Source: Eulemur rufifrons
Lineage: Eukaryota > Chordata > Mammalia > Primates > Lemuridae
Reading direction: 5' to 3'
Assembly: GCF_041146395.1 (NCBI RefSeq)
Contig: NC_090996.1
Span: 29,970,738-30,034,737, forward strand
DNA length: 64,000 nt
Below are positions 38,890 to 51,922 of the stretch, in pieces (the first letter of the stretch is position 1; every line of letters starts with the position of its first letter). Under the pieces are notes generated by a model. It saw only the letters and a program-made list of their open reading frames with translations. It searched no databases and had not been told where the DNA came from. The position numbers were made by a program, and so were the translations under genes.

Positions 38890-40858
38890 GTCTGGTTCAG
38901 CCTTTTTCACCCAGGAGTGATGGATTCACGGAGTGATACCTGCAACTTTAGCAGCAGTGGGAGTAACTAGTATCACAGTATGGGGACCCTTCCCAGTGGG
39001 TTCTAGGGGTATTCTTTTCCAGTCCTTTACCCAGACTAGATCCCCAGGTTGGTGAGGGTGGAGAGGGAGACCCAGGGAGATAGGGGTTTTTTCTAGGACG
39101 GTGTGGTGGATATGGCGCATAGTTTTGGCTAAGGCTTGGAGGTGTGTGTTTATATTCAATTCCCCTAGTTGTCTGATGTCTCCCCTTAATTGCTTGATGA
39201 GTGGGGAGGTCTACCGAACAGGATTTCAAAGGGTGAATATCCTGTGGGTCCGAGTGTGCACCTGACCCCTGAATAGGGATAAGCTTAGCATGTCTACCCA
39301 GGGTAATTGTGTTTCCTGACATAGCTTCGCTAGAGTGGTCTTGAAGGTCCAGTTCATGCGCTCTACTTTCCCTGAGCTCTGTGGCCTGTAGGCTGTGTGC
39401 AGTTTCCATTTGATTCCTAGTGCGTTGGTGAGGGTTTGCATGACCTCCGCAGTGAAGCTTGGTCCGTTGTCACTGCCAAAGGAGAGTGGTAGACCATACC
39501 GGGGGATGATTTCTCTCAATAGAAATTTTGCCAGGTCCCTAGCCTTCTCGGTCCGGCTAGGGACTGCCTGGACCCAGCCTGAGAAGGTGCATATCACTAC
39601 CAGCAGGTACCTATAGCCCCCACATGGTTTTACTTCTGTGAAATCAACTTCCACATGCTCAAACAGAGAGGTTCCGGTGTACTGAATTCCTGGGGCGGGT
39701 CTTGGCCTGACCGCTGCATTGTTTCTAGCACAGGTCTGGCAGCGGGCGCTGACTGCTGCAGTGATGGACGGAAGTTTGGCGATGTAGCGGTACCGGGCGA
39801 GTAGCTGCGTGAGGTCTGTTTTCCCTAAGTCAGTCAGGCTGTGATGACGGGAGACTAAAATAGAGTATGCTAATTTATTGGGGATAAAGATGTTATGGTT
39901 CCGTAGGTGCCACCACCTGTCTGTGTCCTTCTTGGCCTTCTGCTCTGCCCACTGGTTCTCTTCTGGGGTATATTTTGGTTCTTCAGGCCACTCGGGTGCC
40001 AACAAGATTTGGCACTGGGTTGGAGTGTCGTCCTCTGAACATTCTTGGGTGGCTGCATTTTTGGCTGCTTGGTCTGCCAGGCAATTGCTGGTGGCAATTG
40101 GATCTGTGCCCTTTTGTTACCCTCGATGGTGGGTGACCGCAATTTCTTTTGGCCTCCAGCAGCTGGAGGATTTCATCCCTATTTTTGATCTCCTTTCCAC
40201 CTGCAGTCAGCAGTCCTCTCCCTGTATATTGCCCCGTGGATATGTATTGTGGCAAAGGCATACTTAGAGTCTGTGTATATGTTTGCCTTCTTATCCCGGG
40301 CATGCCTGAGGGCTTGGATGAGGGCCCATAGCTCCGCCCTTTGTGCCGACCACCCTTGGGGCAAAGGAGCTGACATGATGACCTCATCGACTGTGGTGAC
40401 TGTGAAGCCCGCCAGTCGTTTCCCATTCTGGATAAAACTACTGCCATCCGTGTAGAGTTCTAAGTCTGCTGCCGATAGAGGACTATCTTTCAGATCTGGC
40501 TGGCTGCATAGACCTCCTCTACTGCCTCAGTGCAGTCATGGTCCGGGGGCCCTGGCTCGGTGGGTAGGAGGGTGGCAGGATTCAAGGTCCACACACTCTT
40601 CAGGGTGACCCTTGGATTTTCACACAGCAGTCCTTGGTACTGCACTAACCGGTTGCTTGAGAGCCACCGGTGCCCTGAGGTGTTCATTAGAGATATTGCT
40701 GTATGAGGGACTCAAACATGGAGGTTCTATCCCAATGTGAGTTTGTCTGCTTCCTTGACTAGCAGGACGGTGGCCACCAGTGCAGAGGCAAGGTGGCCTT
40801 CCTGCCACTACTGGATCTAATTGTTTTGAGAAGTAAGCCACTGGCCTCTGCCTCTGGG
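38890..40858 (-). pseudogene. ERV pol remnant: connection, RNase H, integrase
   Basis: The remnant starts at the reverse-transcriptase connection region (RPVAYFSKQLDPV, about 40,840); the polymerase fingers/palm with the YXDD motif are missing. RNase H follows at about 40,480-40,150 with three visible acidic positions: YTDGS, AELWAL and YTDSKYAF. Integrase is mostly open from 40,005 to 39,226: CQTC of the zinc-binding domain, then catalytic D (VDFTEV), D (SDNGPSF) and E (GKVERMN) with 35 residues between the last two. The second zinc-ligand His appears replaced by Asp (SLTDLG). After a frameshift near 39,230 the C-terminal segment (GDLVWVKDW, then GKGPHTV) continues to about 38,900. A replication gene of an extinct element, broken by frameshifts and by loss of the polymerase domain. 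Confidence 0.88.
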
Positions 40859-41960
40859 TCGAAGGGTGTGTAGACTTGGTAGGCCTCACAAAGGTGCTCC
40901 TAGAATTCGTTTGGTCATTCCTCTGGCTTCTGGGTGATCAGGGTGACTTTGTTCATGTTGACTGGACCCCGTGGAGGAGAGCTTCCTCATACCTTCTGAG
41001 AGCCTCTCATCCACTCGGGGAGTTGAAATCCCAAACCAGGTTGGTCTTGGATGCTGCTCTCTGTGCCCACTGCTCCACGTCCAAGGTCCCTGCTGGAGCC
41101 TGGTCCTGGAGCCACCTCCAGGTCCCAGCTACAATGCAGCGGCGTCCTTCTGTGTTAAAAAGGATTAGAAGGGGCTGGCGGCAGTCTTCCCAAGTGGGAT
41201 GGTGGGTATCAAAGATGGATTCCAGGAGGTCAACTAGGGCCTGAGGTTTCTTGGAGTATGGCAGGGTGTGGTGCTTCCAGTTCAGAAGGTCAGTGGTGAA
41301 GAAGGGCTGGTACTACAGGACTGGCTGCCCTGGCTGAACGGACTCATCGTCCGTAACCTGCATCGGACCTGGCACCTCACATAGGGGCATCTGGAGGGCT
41401 GAAGTTGGGGCCTGCGCTGACCCGTAGCCGGCGGGTGATGAGAATGTTGGCACCTAGTTGGTCCAGAGCTGGCGGCAGGGAGATTGACGGTGTCAGGGGT
41501 CTGCTGGATTTGGGGATACTTCAGGAGGTGTCATGGTAGGGTTGTAGGGCAGTGGTGGTGGATCCTCTTCAGGAGCTTCCTGATAGATGGGTTTGGACAG
41601 TTTGCAGTCTCTGGTCCTTTGGGCCACAAAAAGCCTGCTCTGTCCCTTATTAGCACAAAAACGGACCCAAGGGGGCAGGGTCTGAGCAATCTCTGGCCAT
41701 GAATCTATGTAAGGGAATTGGTCTGGGTGGCCAGGAGTCCTGGTCATGATTCTCCAAACTGCTCCCATGGTGGGGAGGTCTAGGGTTCCTGTCGCGGGCC
41801 AGTCAACCCCAAATTTGGGCCATTCGTGTTCACAGAGGGCCCTAAGTCTACTGGGACTCAGTGTGACGCTGTAATATCCTGTGAAACCCTACTTAAAGTT
41901 CTTTAACATGCATTTAAGGACTGTAGGCTTAGATTCTATGCTACCCATCCTAGACCCTTG
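40855..41960 (-). pseudogene. ERV gag remnant (matrix and capsid parts)
   Basis: On the - strand, matrix-like coding begins near 41,950, is interrupted by at least one stop, and continues as a 91-codon open piece at 41,768-41,493 rich in Pro with PPPLPYNP-type late-domain-like sequence. A capsid part follows (about 41,280-40,860) with gammaretroviral-like wording such as THHPTWEDCRQ and TPFDPEA. Nucleocapsid and protease are absent because the frame stops at a deletion that joins it to pol near 40,855. Non-functional. Confidence 0.8.
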
Positions 41961-42532
41961 AACGGTGTCGCAGCTTAACAGACAAAGGAGGGGGGGCTTC
42001 TCTCAGGTGTCCGCCTGGCTGCATCCCTCTCGGGAACTTAGGCGCTTCTTGGCGAAGGTGTGCCCGTATAAACCCCGGGCCTGGTTGTTCCTTTAGGGGC
42101 GTGAGTCACCGTTATGCCCTACGCCGCCGCCATAGAACCGCAGGTGAGGACCCACTCAGGTTCCATAGCCATAGCCATGGAACCACAGTCACTCTTCACT
42201 CACTCATTCACACAGGCAGAGGTCACACCGTCCCGCCCTGGGCAGTCCCTGCGCTCGGGAGGTGATTAAGTTCCCCTTCCGTCGTCTGACGGGCCTGACT
42301 CCGACGGGTCCCGGGACCCTACCTGGTCCGATGCCTCCAGACCTGATTTGACTCGTCCTCCTCTCCTGCGTGTCCGGGCCAGTTCGGGACCCCACGGCTG
42401 GCGAGAGCTCCTAAGGAGCAAAGATATTCCACAAAATGGCGGTTGGCGCCGGTTCGCTTCTGTCGCTGAGGTCCCGCCGGTCGCTGCGCCCGTCCCAGAA
42501 CCAGTGGCTTCAAGGGGCCAGCGCGGTCGGTT

Positions 42533-42550
42533 TTCCCGGTCAGGGAACCA
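42533..42550 (-). other. Primer-binding site, tRNA-Glu
   Basis: On the - strand the 18 bases TGGTTCCCTGACCGGGAA lie three bases after the CA end of the 5' LTR. They are the exact complement of the 3' end of mammalian tRNA-Glu with its CCA tail. This fixes orientation and suggests the ERV-E type of class I retrovirus. Confidence 0.9.
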
Positions 42551-42553
42551 AAA

Positions 42554-42957
42554 TGTTACAGCAAGTGTTACAGCGAGTGGTCCCAAGGACAAACCCAGCG
42601 GCACACGGAGAGTCGGAGAATCAAGGTTTATTTCCCGGTGGGCTCAGAGGGGTCTTGCCACCAAATTCTGAGCCCCGTCTGCCCGATTTTTCCCACTTTT
42701 ATTAAGTTGGGGTGACCCGAGGGGTGGGGTCTCAGGTGACTAATGCCAGCCAGGTAATAGGTTAGTCGATGTGTCAGGTAATAGGTTAGTATTATGTTGC
42801 TGTACCAGGTAATAGGGTTAGTGTTATGCTGATGCGCCAGGTAATAGGGTAGTTGATGGGCCAGGTGATAGGTAAGCATTATGCTGATTCGGGTCTTCTG
42901 TGAGGTGTGGGGGTCTCAGGTGGCTGCTGTGCCAATAGACAGGGGTTTTCCTTATCA
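42554..42957 (-). repeat. 5' LTR of the endogenous retrovirus
   Basis: 404 bp, same ends and organisation as the partner LTR at 37.9 kb, about 37 bp longer because the U3 tandem block differs in unit number. AATAAA is the complement of 42,627-42,632. It abuts the primer-binding site after a three-base spacer. Its outer edge joins directly onto a truncated Alu. Confidence 0.92.
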
Positions 42958-43102
42958 CATGGTGGTGTGCACCTGCTACTTAGGAGGCTGAGGCCGGAGG
43001 ATCACTTAAGCCCAGGAGTTCCAGGCTGCAGTGAGCTATCATGGTGCCATTGTACTCCAGCCCGAGTAACAGAGTGAGACCCTGTCTCTAAAAAGAGAAT
43101 TA
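42958..43102 (+). mobile_element. Alu right-arm fragment at the provirus edge
   Basis: Begins abruptly at catggtggtgtgcacctgc, exactly where the retroviral LTR ends; its left arm is not found on the other side of the provirus. Confidence 0.85.
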
Positions 43103-43239
43103 AATGTGTTGTCACAGATCTCCTAGTTAAAAAATATAGGAGGTTAAAGAGGTTTGTGTATATTAGGAACATTGTTCATAAGGAAGAATAACGTATAGGT
43201 GATATTTATATGCTATGTGCTATTGCATCCGTTATCCCA

Positions 43240-43527
43240 GAGAATAAATAGTTTGGGCTTTGTGGGTCATAAATAGTTTGGGCAACTCCACTACTCTGCT
43301 ACAGTAGTAGCCATAGATGATAAGTGTGTATGGCCACATTCCAATAAGATTTTATTAACAATGAAATGTGACTTTGAAATTTTCCCATGCCCTGAAATAT
43401 TCTTCTTCTGACTTTTTTCCCAATCATTAAAAAAATATAGAAGCCAATCTTTATTTCAGGGCTGTAAACAAACAGGAAGTAGACCAGACAAATGTGGCCC
43501 ATGAGCTGTCATTTGCCAACCCCTGCT
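43240..43527. mobile_element. Decayed copy of the hAT-type family
   Basis: The right end tttgccaacccctg and the body (gattttattaacaatg, tgtggcccatgagctg) match the family at 5.9 kb. The left end is degraded (cataaatagtttgggcaact). Confidence 0.6.
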
Positions 43528-43822
<295 letters not shown>

Positions 43823-45096
43823 TAAGGATTTCACCTTAGAGCAAATACTTTTGAAAAGGAATACCATGTTCCTTTGAGAGGAGGTAATCTCAATGCTTTC
43901 CTTGCCCAACTGGGACCTGTCATCACTGTCTGATTTAACTCAGAGCGGGTGAGATTTTCTCATGTCCAGGATAGCTGCAGGGAGGCCATGCCCCAGGAGG
44001 CTGGGATGGGGGCCCCAGACTTAGAGTCCTGGTTCTGTCCCTTCTTTGCTGTGTGACTCTGGACAAGTTGCTCAACATTTCCATAAAAGAAAAGACCATA
44101 TAGGGTTGTCATTTTCAGTGAAGATTTGAATCAAAGCCATAAAAAATGGGTAAAGTTTCACTTATTTTTTTTTTGGCCTTAAAGTGAAATTAATGCAAAT
44201 TCCTTAAATCCCCATGTTAATTTAAGAAAGATCCTGTAAACTCAAGGTGGCAAGACCCGGTGGCCTGCAGTCCCCTGTGCCTATACTATTCATCACTAGG
44301 GCAATCCCACCTGATCTGGGAAACAGAAATACCCACCCTCCATTGTCAAGATTAGTCTTGAATGATTAGCTTTAAACGTTGCCAAGTCTTCAGGAACACA
44401 ACTGGTGTGAAAAGTGGACTTAATATAAGAAAAGTGGCTGGCACAGAGTGGACCAGGGAAAACAATGGCTATTTGTATTAATTCAGTGGCCGAGTATTAA
44501 TTTAGGTCTTTCTTGGGATGTGGGTTTTGAAATATTGACAGGCCTGCCTGGATGAAGGCAACCTGGTGTGACTCATTAAGAGCTCCAGTGGGAAGATGAA
44601 ACCACTTAAAAAAAATTTTTTTTTAAATAACAGCTTTTGGGTTTGGCCAATGGGAAACTAAAACAGAAAAAAAAAAAAGATTTAAAAAAAAACAAAAGAA
44701 AACAGCATTATTGAAATATAATTCACATGCCACGTAATTCACCTGTTCTAAATGTGCAATTGAATGTTTTTTAGTATATTCAGAGTCATAAAACTATCAC
44801 CACAGTCATTTATAGGACATTATCCATTTGTCCCCCCAAATTCCGTACACATTAATAGTACTTGCTCCTTATTTTCTCCTCTCTCCCCCGCTAAAATCGC
44901 TGGCAACCACTGGTCTATTTTCTGTCTATGGATTTGCCTATTCTGGACATTTCATATAAATGGAATCATACAATATTTATCTTTTTGTGTTTGGCTTCTC
45001 TGTCACTTAGCACAAAATGTTTTTAAGGTTCATCCGTGTTGTAGTATGAATCAGAACCTCATTCCCTCTTATAGGTGAACAATAAATATTCCATAG

Positions 45097-45570
<474 letters not shown>

Positions 45571-46094
45571 TGGATGGACCACTTTTACTTATCAATTTAT
45601 CTATTGATGGACATTTGAGTTGTTACCAGAGTTGACATCTTGGTGCCACCTCTTGCTGCTGCTTCATCTGTAAAATGGAGTAATAATAATAGCATCTCTC
45701 TCATAGGCAGCCTGGCACTAGCCTATACAGTGCCTTTGTGCAAGTTAGAGACACACATCTGTCTGGGCAGATGCCTGTCTCATCCCATGGCAGAGTAAGC
45801 AGGTGACACCTTTGGTGCCCAAAGCAAGCTTGGCTAGGGGTAGTCCCTGGGCTGGACTTGAGCTCTGGTCCTCTTTAAAAAATGTGCAGTTTTTAATTTA
45901 AGTTTTATAGTTTCCATTCAAAATGCCATTTTCCAAAGTTCCACCTTTTGGCTATTGTGAATAGTGCGGCTATGAACTAGGTGTACACATTTTTGTTTGA
46001 GTAACTTTTCAATTCCCTTGGGTATATACTTAGGAATGGAAATGCTGGGTCACTCCTTTGTTTAACTTACATTGGGGGACGCTTACCTCGCTAC

Positions 46095-46230
46095 TTATTG
46101 CCTCTGATACCTTAGAGCACCATTCTTTTCTGTGCCTTGGTTTCCTCACCTATAAAAGGGCTACGTGACAAATTTATCTCACAGGGTTGTTGAGGATTAA
46201 ATGAGTGAATTAATGTAAAGCCCTTGGAAC
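46095..46230 (+). repeat. MIR fragment
   Basis: tgccttggtttcctcacctat and cacagggttgttgaggatt. Confidence 0.7.
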
Positions 46231-46789
46231 TTTTCTTCCCTAAATTATCTGGGCAGGTGCATACCTATTCCAGTTTGTTTGTATTTGTAGATTTGAACTC
46301 TTTGTTTAAAAAAAAATTATAATAAGTGTACTCAAAAAAAAAAAAAAAAAAAAAAGGAAAGCCGTTGGAACATTGCCGAGCAGTCAGTAAACATTAGCAG
46401 TTATTGTTGCTCTTACCTGGTTGTGAGGATTAAGTAAGATATCCACATAAAGCATGTTAGCTGGCTTCGTGAGCAGTTACTTATTATTTCGTTTACAATT
46501 TATGCTGAGAACATTCTGTCAGGAACGTAACATGACAAACTTCTAGGCTCCTATTGGCCAAATAAAAATAGAGTGGTTATGGTTAATCAAAGGACGGCTC
46601 CTGAAAAAGATTTTGCGTGATTCAAGAGCAATTGTGCTGAAAGGTGGCCCGTGTCCACTTTCCAGAGAAAGTGGATGAGAAAATAGTGTAAAATTATGGG
46701 ATTCTGATTTGTGCTTTTAATGGGTGAGTGGCATTTTGCATTTGGGGCATAAAGTGAGTCTCTTATTAATATTTTTCTATTGCCAGACT

Positions 46790-46985
46790 GCCCAGTCTCA
46801 AACTTGGGCTCCTCTTTTATCAGCTGTGTGACCTTGAACTAGTTACTGGTGGCCTCGTGACTGCAGAAGTTAGCTCATCCATAAAATGGGGATAATAATA
46901 GCACCTGCCTCATAGGGTTGCTGTAAGAATTAAATGAGTTATCACATGTGAAGCGCTTTGCAAAGTCCCTGGCTCTTAGTGTTAT
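46790..46985 (+). repeat. MIR SINE
   Basis: agctgtgtgaccttgaactag, aaaatggggataataatag and gcgctttgcaaagtccctgg. Confidence 0.8.
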
Positions 46986-47103
46986 ATAACCGTAACCGAG
47001 CATTCAAATTAACATACTTGAAAATATCCTATCACTCCATATTCTTGCCCTTTTAAGAGAGTCTCAACCAGAAAAGTAGGGAATAGTTTGGCTAATTTTC
47101 CTA

Positions 47104-47142
47104 AAAATAAAAAAAAAAAAAAAAAAAAGAGAGAGAGAGACA
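47104..47142 (+). repeat. A-run followed by (GA)n
   Basis: About 23 A then gagagagagaga. Confidence 0.9.
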
Positions 47143-47764
47143 AAGAAAGTACCTGGCTGCTCTTGTTCTCGCTGCCTCTCAGGATTGCAACTTTGTTAAT
47201 ATTTGAGTCAACCCAGTCACTCTACCAAAGCACCTCTGTTAGCTGTTTTTTGAAAATAAACACAACTGAGCCTCTAAGCACACACCTGGACAACCAGGAG
47301 CAGACATTCTGGCAGAGCTTGCATTAACTTGGCTGCCTCCCTTCTAAAAGCTAGCCTAGAAGAATATTGGTCACATGGTGTTTTATTTAACCACCTGTGG
47401 CCATTATTTTGCTGTTCGTTTATCCTGAGGCAACACAGTCCCTTGCGCTTAGTAGGGACTCAACCCATAAACAGATCTGAGTGAACAGATGGTCTTACTT
47501 CATTCTGCCCTTCTTTTTACAAGAACCATTTCACAACCTCTGTGCATTTTGAAGTGTTTGAAGTTTTTTCATTTCAGATAGAAAGTCTTCCCATTTCACT
47601 GATAAGAACCTTAAGTTCAAAGAGGTTATATAATCTTCCCAAGTTTACAAAATCCTATATGGAGTCCAGGTCATCTGGTTCTGAATTCTTATTTTTTTTT
47701 TTTTAGAGGGATATCAATCTGTAGTTTTATGTATTTGTTTGTTTTGTAATTTCTCTGCCAGTTT

Positions 47765-48062
47765 TTTTTTTGTTTGTTTGTTTTTTAAGACAGTGTCGCT
47801 CTGTTACCTGAGCTAGAGTGCTGTGGCATCAGCCTAGCTCACAGGAACCGCAAACTCTCAGACTCAAGCAATCCTCCTGCCTCAGTCTCCTGAGTAATGG
47901 GACTATAGGCATGCAGCCACCATGCCTGGCTAATTTTTCCATTTTTAGTAGAGACAGAGTCTCGCTTTTGCTCAGGCTGATCTTAAAGTCCTGAGCTCAA
48001 GTGATCCTCTCACCTCAGCCTCCCAGAGTGCTAGGATTTACAGGCGTGAGCCACCTCCCCGC
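47765..48062 (-). mobile_element. Alu-type SINE
   Basis: Reverse, moderately diverged, T/G-rich tail (ttttttgtttgtttg). Confidence 0.9.
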
Positions 48063-48142
48063 CCTCGTTCTGAATTCTAAAGCCCTGTGCCCTCCCAAAC
48101 TGTTTGACTTTGGCTGCATGATCTTGGCCAAGTCCCTTTTCT

Positions 48143-48482
<340 letters not shown>

Positions 48483-48495
48483 AAGTCCCTTTTCT

Positions 48496-49529
48496 CTAAA
48501 CCCAAATTCTCATCACTACCTTTGTAGTGTGGGATTAGGTCATCTTTCTAGGTGTGGATTAATTAAGAATTTAGTTATCCTGGGGGAAAAAAAAGCGACT
48601 GTGAATCCCATTTCTTATCTGACACTGGCATTAAATTATTTCAGACCCTGACCAATGTAGCATCCAGGTAGATAAATATGTTGGTTCTCAAGAAGAAACC
48701 CAACCTGCCGTTTATGCCAAGTCATGGCACAGTCCCGGGAACAGCAAAATATGTTTTGCTCCGAGTAATGATAGGGTGGCCCCTCCCTGCTCTTTGCTGG
48801 CTCGACCTAATGACCAGTCAGCTTCTGGCGGTTCCTGTCTCCCTGTTTTTTTTGTCTCTTCCTTAGGTGCCTGGTCTCTGAACCATGGTAGGGATTATGA
48901 ATTTTTTAAAAAATTGGCAGTGATCAGAAATGGTGCCCTAAGTCATCTTCCACTTTGGAACTCTCCAAGTCCTTTGGAGGCATCTTGGCATCAGACCTCT
49001 GAGGAAGCAGGCATTACTCAGCGGATTCACGTCTGCAGAGTTCTTCCACACATACCCCTTCTGTGTGCAAATGGGCTTCATAGCCAATGCAGACAGAATT
49101 ACACTAGGGAAAGAAGGAAACAGGCTAGCAGAGCCCTCTGGAATAACTGTGTCTGGGCCTTTTTAGCAGGCTTCCAAGGGCACTCGTATTGCTTTTCTCA
49201 TAGCTCCGGTGGCCTAGAAATGAACTCTTTCCTCTACCATCTACTGCTTGATGCTAGATACCGGCCAGGCACAAGTACTGTTTGACTGACTCCATGGGAG
49301 AAGCCTCTCAACTAAGCAGGCACTATCATTTCCAGCTTTGTGTCCCAGTCAGCCCCTAGCTCTTGGTAAGCAGTCAGTAAACATTCGAGAAGGTGAAATG
49401 ATTCATTCAAATCTTCACTGAGCATCACTAAGAGCCAGGTGCTGTGCCACGTGCTGCAGATAGAGCCGTGGACAAATCAGTTTCTCCCTCAAAGTGCTGC
49501 TAGCAGGGAAGGTAGATATGGTTTATGTG
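48496..49529. other. Unique intergenic DNA
   Basis: A 169-codon open frame (48,776-49,285, +) has no recognisable domain. The region is repeat-free, so it could be conserved non-coding DNA. Confidence 0.4.
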
Positions 49530-49760
49530 TATTCATTTTCTATTGATATGTAATAAATTGCCACAAATTTACCAGCTTAAACCAACACCCATTTATGGTC
49601 TTACAGTTGTATAGATCAGAAGTCCAAGTGGACTTGTCTGGGTTCTCTTAGGATTTCACAAGGCCAAAGCCAGGGGCTGGGCTCTCATACATCTCAAAAA
49701 ATCCCTTTTGCCACATACCATAAGAATATCACAGGAGTAACACCAGGGTTGAAGGGCTTG
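49530..49760 (+). repeat. Ancient LTR-like repeat fragment
   Basis: ttgccacaaatttaccagct, cagaagtccaagtggac and aatatcacaggagtaacacc are remnants of the same type of old repeat as at 29.6 kb. Confidence 0.45.
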
Positions 49761-50036
49761 GAGGCCCTCTTAGAATTTTGTACACCACGCTGTGCAAATA
49801 AATAATTGCAGTTATTGCAAATAGTGATAACAACCATGAAAAAGTAAGCCAGGGACTGAAATGGAATGACTGGGTTGATGAGTGAGGGGCTATTTGAGAG
49901 TTTACTTTGCTGGCCCCTCCTATGATCAGTCTCTATGTATGGCCAATATGTGCCCTATTGCCACCTCCCTTGGTGGCCTGAAGACCCTTGGCTCTCATAT
50001 CAGCTCTACACAACTCTACCTCCAATCCAGATTTCT

Positions 50037-50400
<364 letters not shown>

Positions 50401-50839
50401 CTAGTCACTTGCACACAGATGCCTGATGGGCAACACAAACGTAACACAGCCTCCTCAAGAACCCCCCCCCCCAAAAGCAAATCAAACAAGCAAAAAAACC
50501 TTACTTTTTCTTTTTCCAGTTAGGGTTCAATCAGAGAAAAACTTACTCTAAATTTTCCTTCCAAACCCGAGGCTCCCCCAGATACTGCCACGTTAGTGAC
50601 TGGCACCATCATTCACCCTGTTGCTCAAGCCAGAAAGAGCTACGCTCCATTCTCCCCTTTCCCTCTCATCCGACTGCAGTCTCAGCAAGGCCAGCCAACT
50701 GGACCTGCCACTGGACCTGCACCTGTCCTCTTAACTCTATCTCCAACACTGCCCTAATGTAATCCATCTCTGGGCTACACTTTGAGCAGCTTCCACTCTG
50801 TTCTTCTCACTCTTCTTGTCCTTTGTAAGATAGCCTTTT

Positions 50840-51255
50840 TAAGACAAACAGTTTTACTGAGATATAATTCATGTACCATATAATTCTCACATTTAATGTG
50901 CACAATTAAATGGTTTTTTAGTATATTCACAGAGTTGTGCAACCATCACCAGAAACTAATTTTAGAATATTTTCATCACTCCAAAAAGAAACTCTGTGCC
51001 TAACAGTAGTCATGCCCCAGGCCCTGGCAACCACTAATCTATTTTCTCTCTCTGGGTTTGCCTGTTGTGGACATCTCCTGGAATTGGAGTCATACAATAT
51101 GTGGTCTTTTGTGTCTGACTTGCAGCATGTTTTCAAGGTTCATCCATGTTATATGCAGCAAGTATCAGAGCCTCATTCTTTTTTATTTCCAAGCAGTATT
51201 TCACTGTTTGGGGATACCATATTCAATTTATCTATCATGCAAGGTATCCTTTTTT
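50840..51255 (-). mobile_element. Antisense L1 3' end fragment
   Basis: Same stretch of L1 as at 44.7 kb: ttactgagatataattcatg, caaccatcaccagaaactaa, tctgggtttgcctgttgtgg and ttttcaaggttcatccatg. Confidence 0.75.
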
Positions 51256-51637
51256 TTTTCTTTCTATATACCAAGTCATCAAGCACAGTATACTTTTTCA
51301 TCTTCACAGTTTCTGGGTTGGGCTTTTTTTTTTTTTTTTTTGAAGCTAGTCAACCAGTGTTGGTTTCGAACCCAGTGATGAGGATCAGGGTTGGCTAGTG
51401 TGAGCTGGTAGGCAAGTATATCACTTTCTGCTACTTCCTCTGCCACAAAGGTCCTTTGCAACCCTCTCCAAGTCTGTAATACTAAGAGAGAAGGATTCTT
51501 ATGCATTTGAGAACTGCTGATTAGCATTTCTGAGAAGAGAATCCACGTGAATAACAATACCTCTTTAGGCTGGGTAGGGCAGTGCCTAGGGTGTGACGGG
51601 GGCGGGGAGTGTGAGGGAGTGGGGGGGTGGTCTATTC

Positions 51638-51922
51638 CTTTTTTTTTTTTTTTTTTTTTTGGAGACAGACTCTCTGTTGCCTCGAGTAGAGTGCCATGGC
51701 ATCAGCCTAGTTCACAGCAACCTCAAACTCCTGGGCTCAAGCGATCCTCCTTCCTCAGCCTCTCGAGTAGCTGGGACTACAGGCATGCGCCACCACACCT
51801 GGCTAATTTTTAACAGAGATGGGGTCTCGCTCTTGCTCAAGGTGGTCTCTAACTCCTGAGCTCAAGCAATCCTCCCATCTCGGCCTCCCGGAGTGCTAGG
51901 ATTACAGCCGTGGGCCACCAAG
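51638..51922 (-). mobile_element. Alu-type SINE
   Basis: Reverse; T run at 51,638, small internal deletions. Confidence 0.9.

Larger units (their letters stand above)
37892..42957 (-). mobile_element. Endogenous retrovirus, class I, tRNA-Glu primed, deleted
   Basis: A two-LTR provirus relic of 5.07 kb on the - strand. Order in element direction: 5' LTR (42,957-42,554), primer-binding site matching tRNA-Glu, leader, gag remnants, a deletion fusing gag to the connection/RNase H part of pol, integrase, a short env fragment, polypurine tract, 3' LTR (38,258-37,892). The internal part is about 4.3 kb, against roughly 7 kb or more for intact relatives. Integrase and RNase H sequence is gammaretrovirus-like, and tRNA-Glu priming is the classical feature of the ERV-E group. 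Many stops and frameshifts make it non-functional. By eye the two LTRs differ at about 18 of the first ~185 positions, an old insertion. No target-site duplication is visible. Confidence 0.92.
46231..47764. other. Intergenic DNA
   Basis: Apart from the MIR at 46.8 kb and simple runs at 46,335 and 47,105, nothing recognised. Confidence 0.45.

Noticed and set aside
42266..42604. - strand frame of 112 codons at the 5' LTR boundary
   Set aside because: Reads through LTR, primer-binding site and leader; it is not a gag start.
48776..49285. 169-codon + strand open frame
   Set aside because: No domain, no promoter, no splice pattern; kept only as unique DNA.
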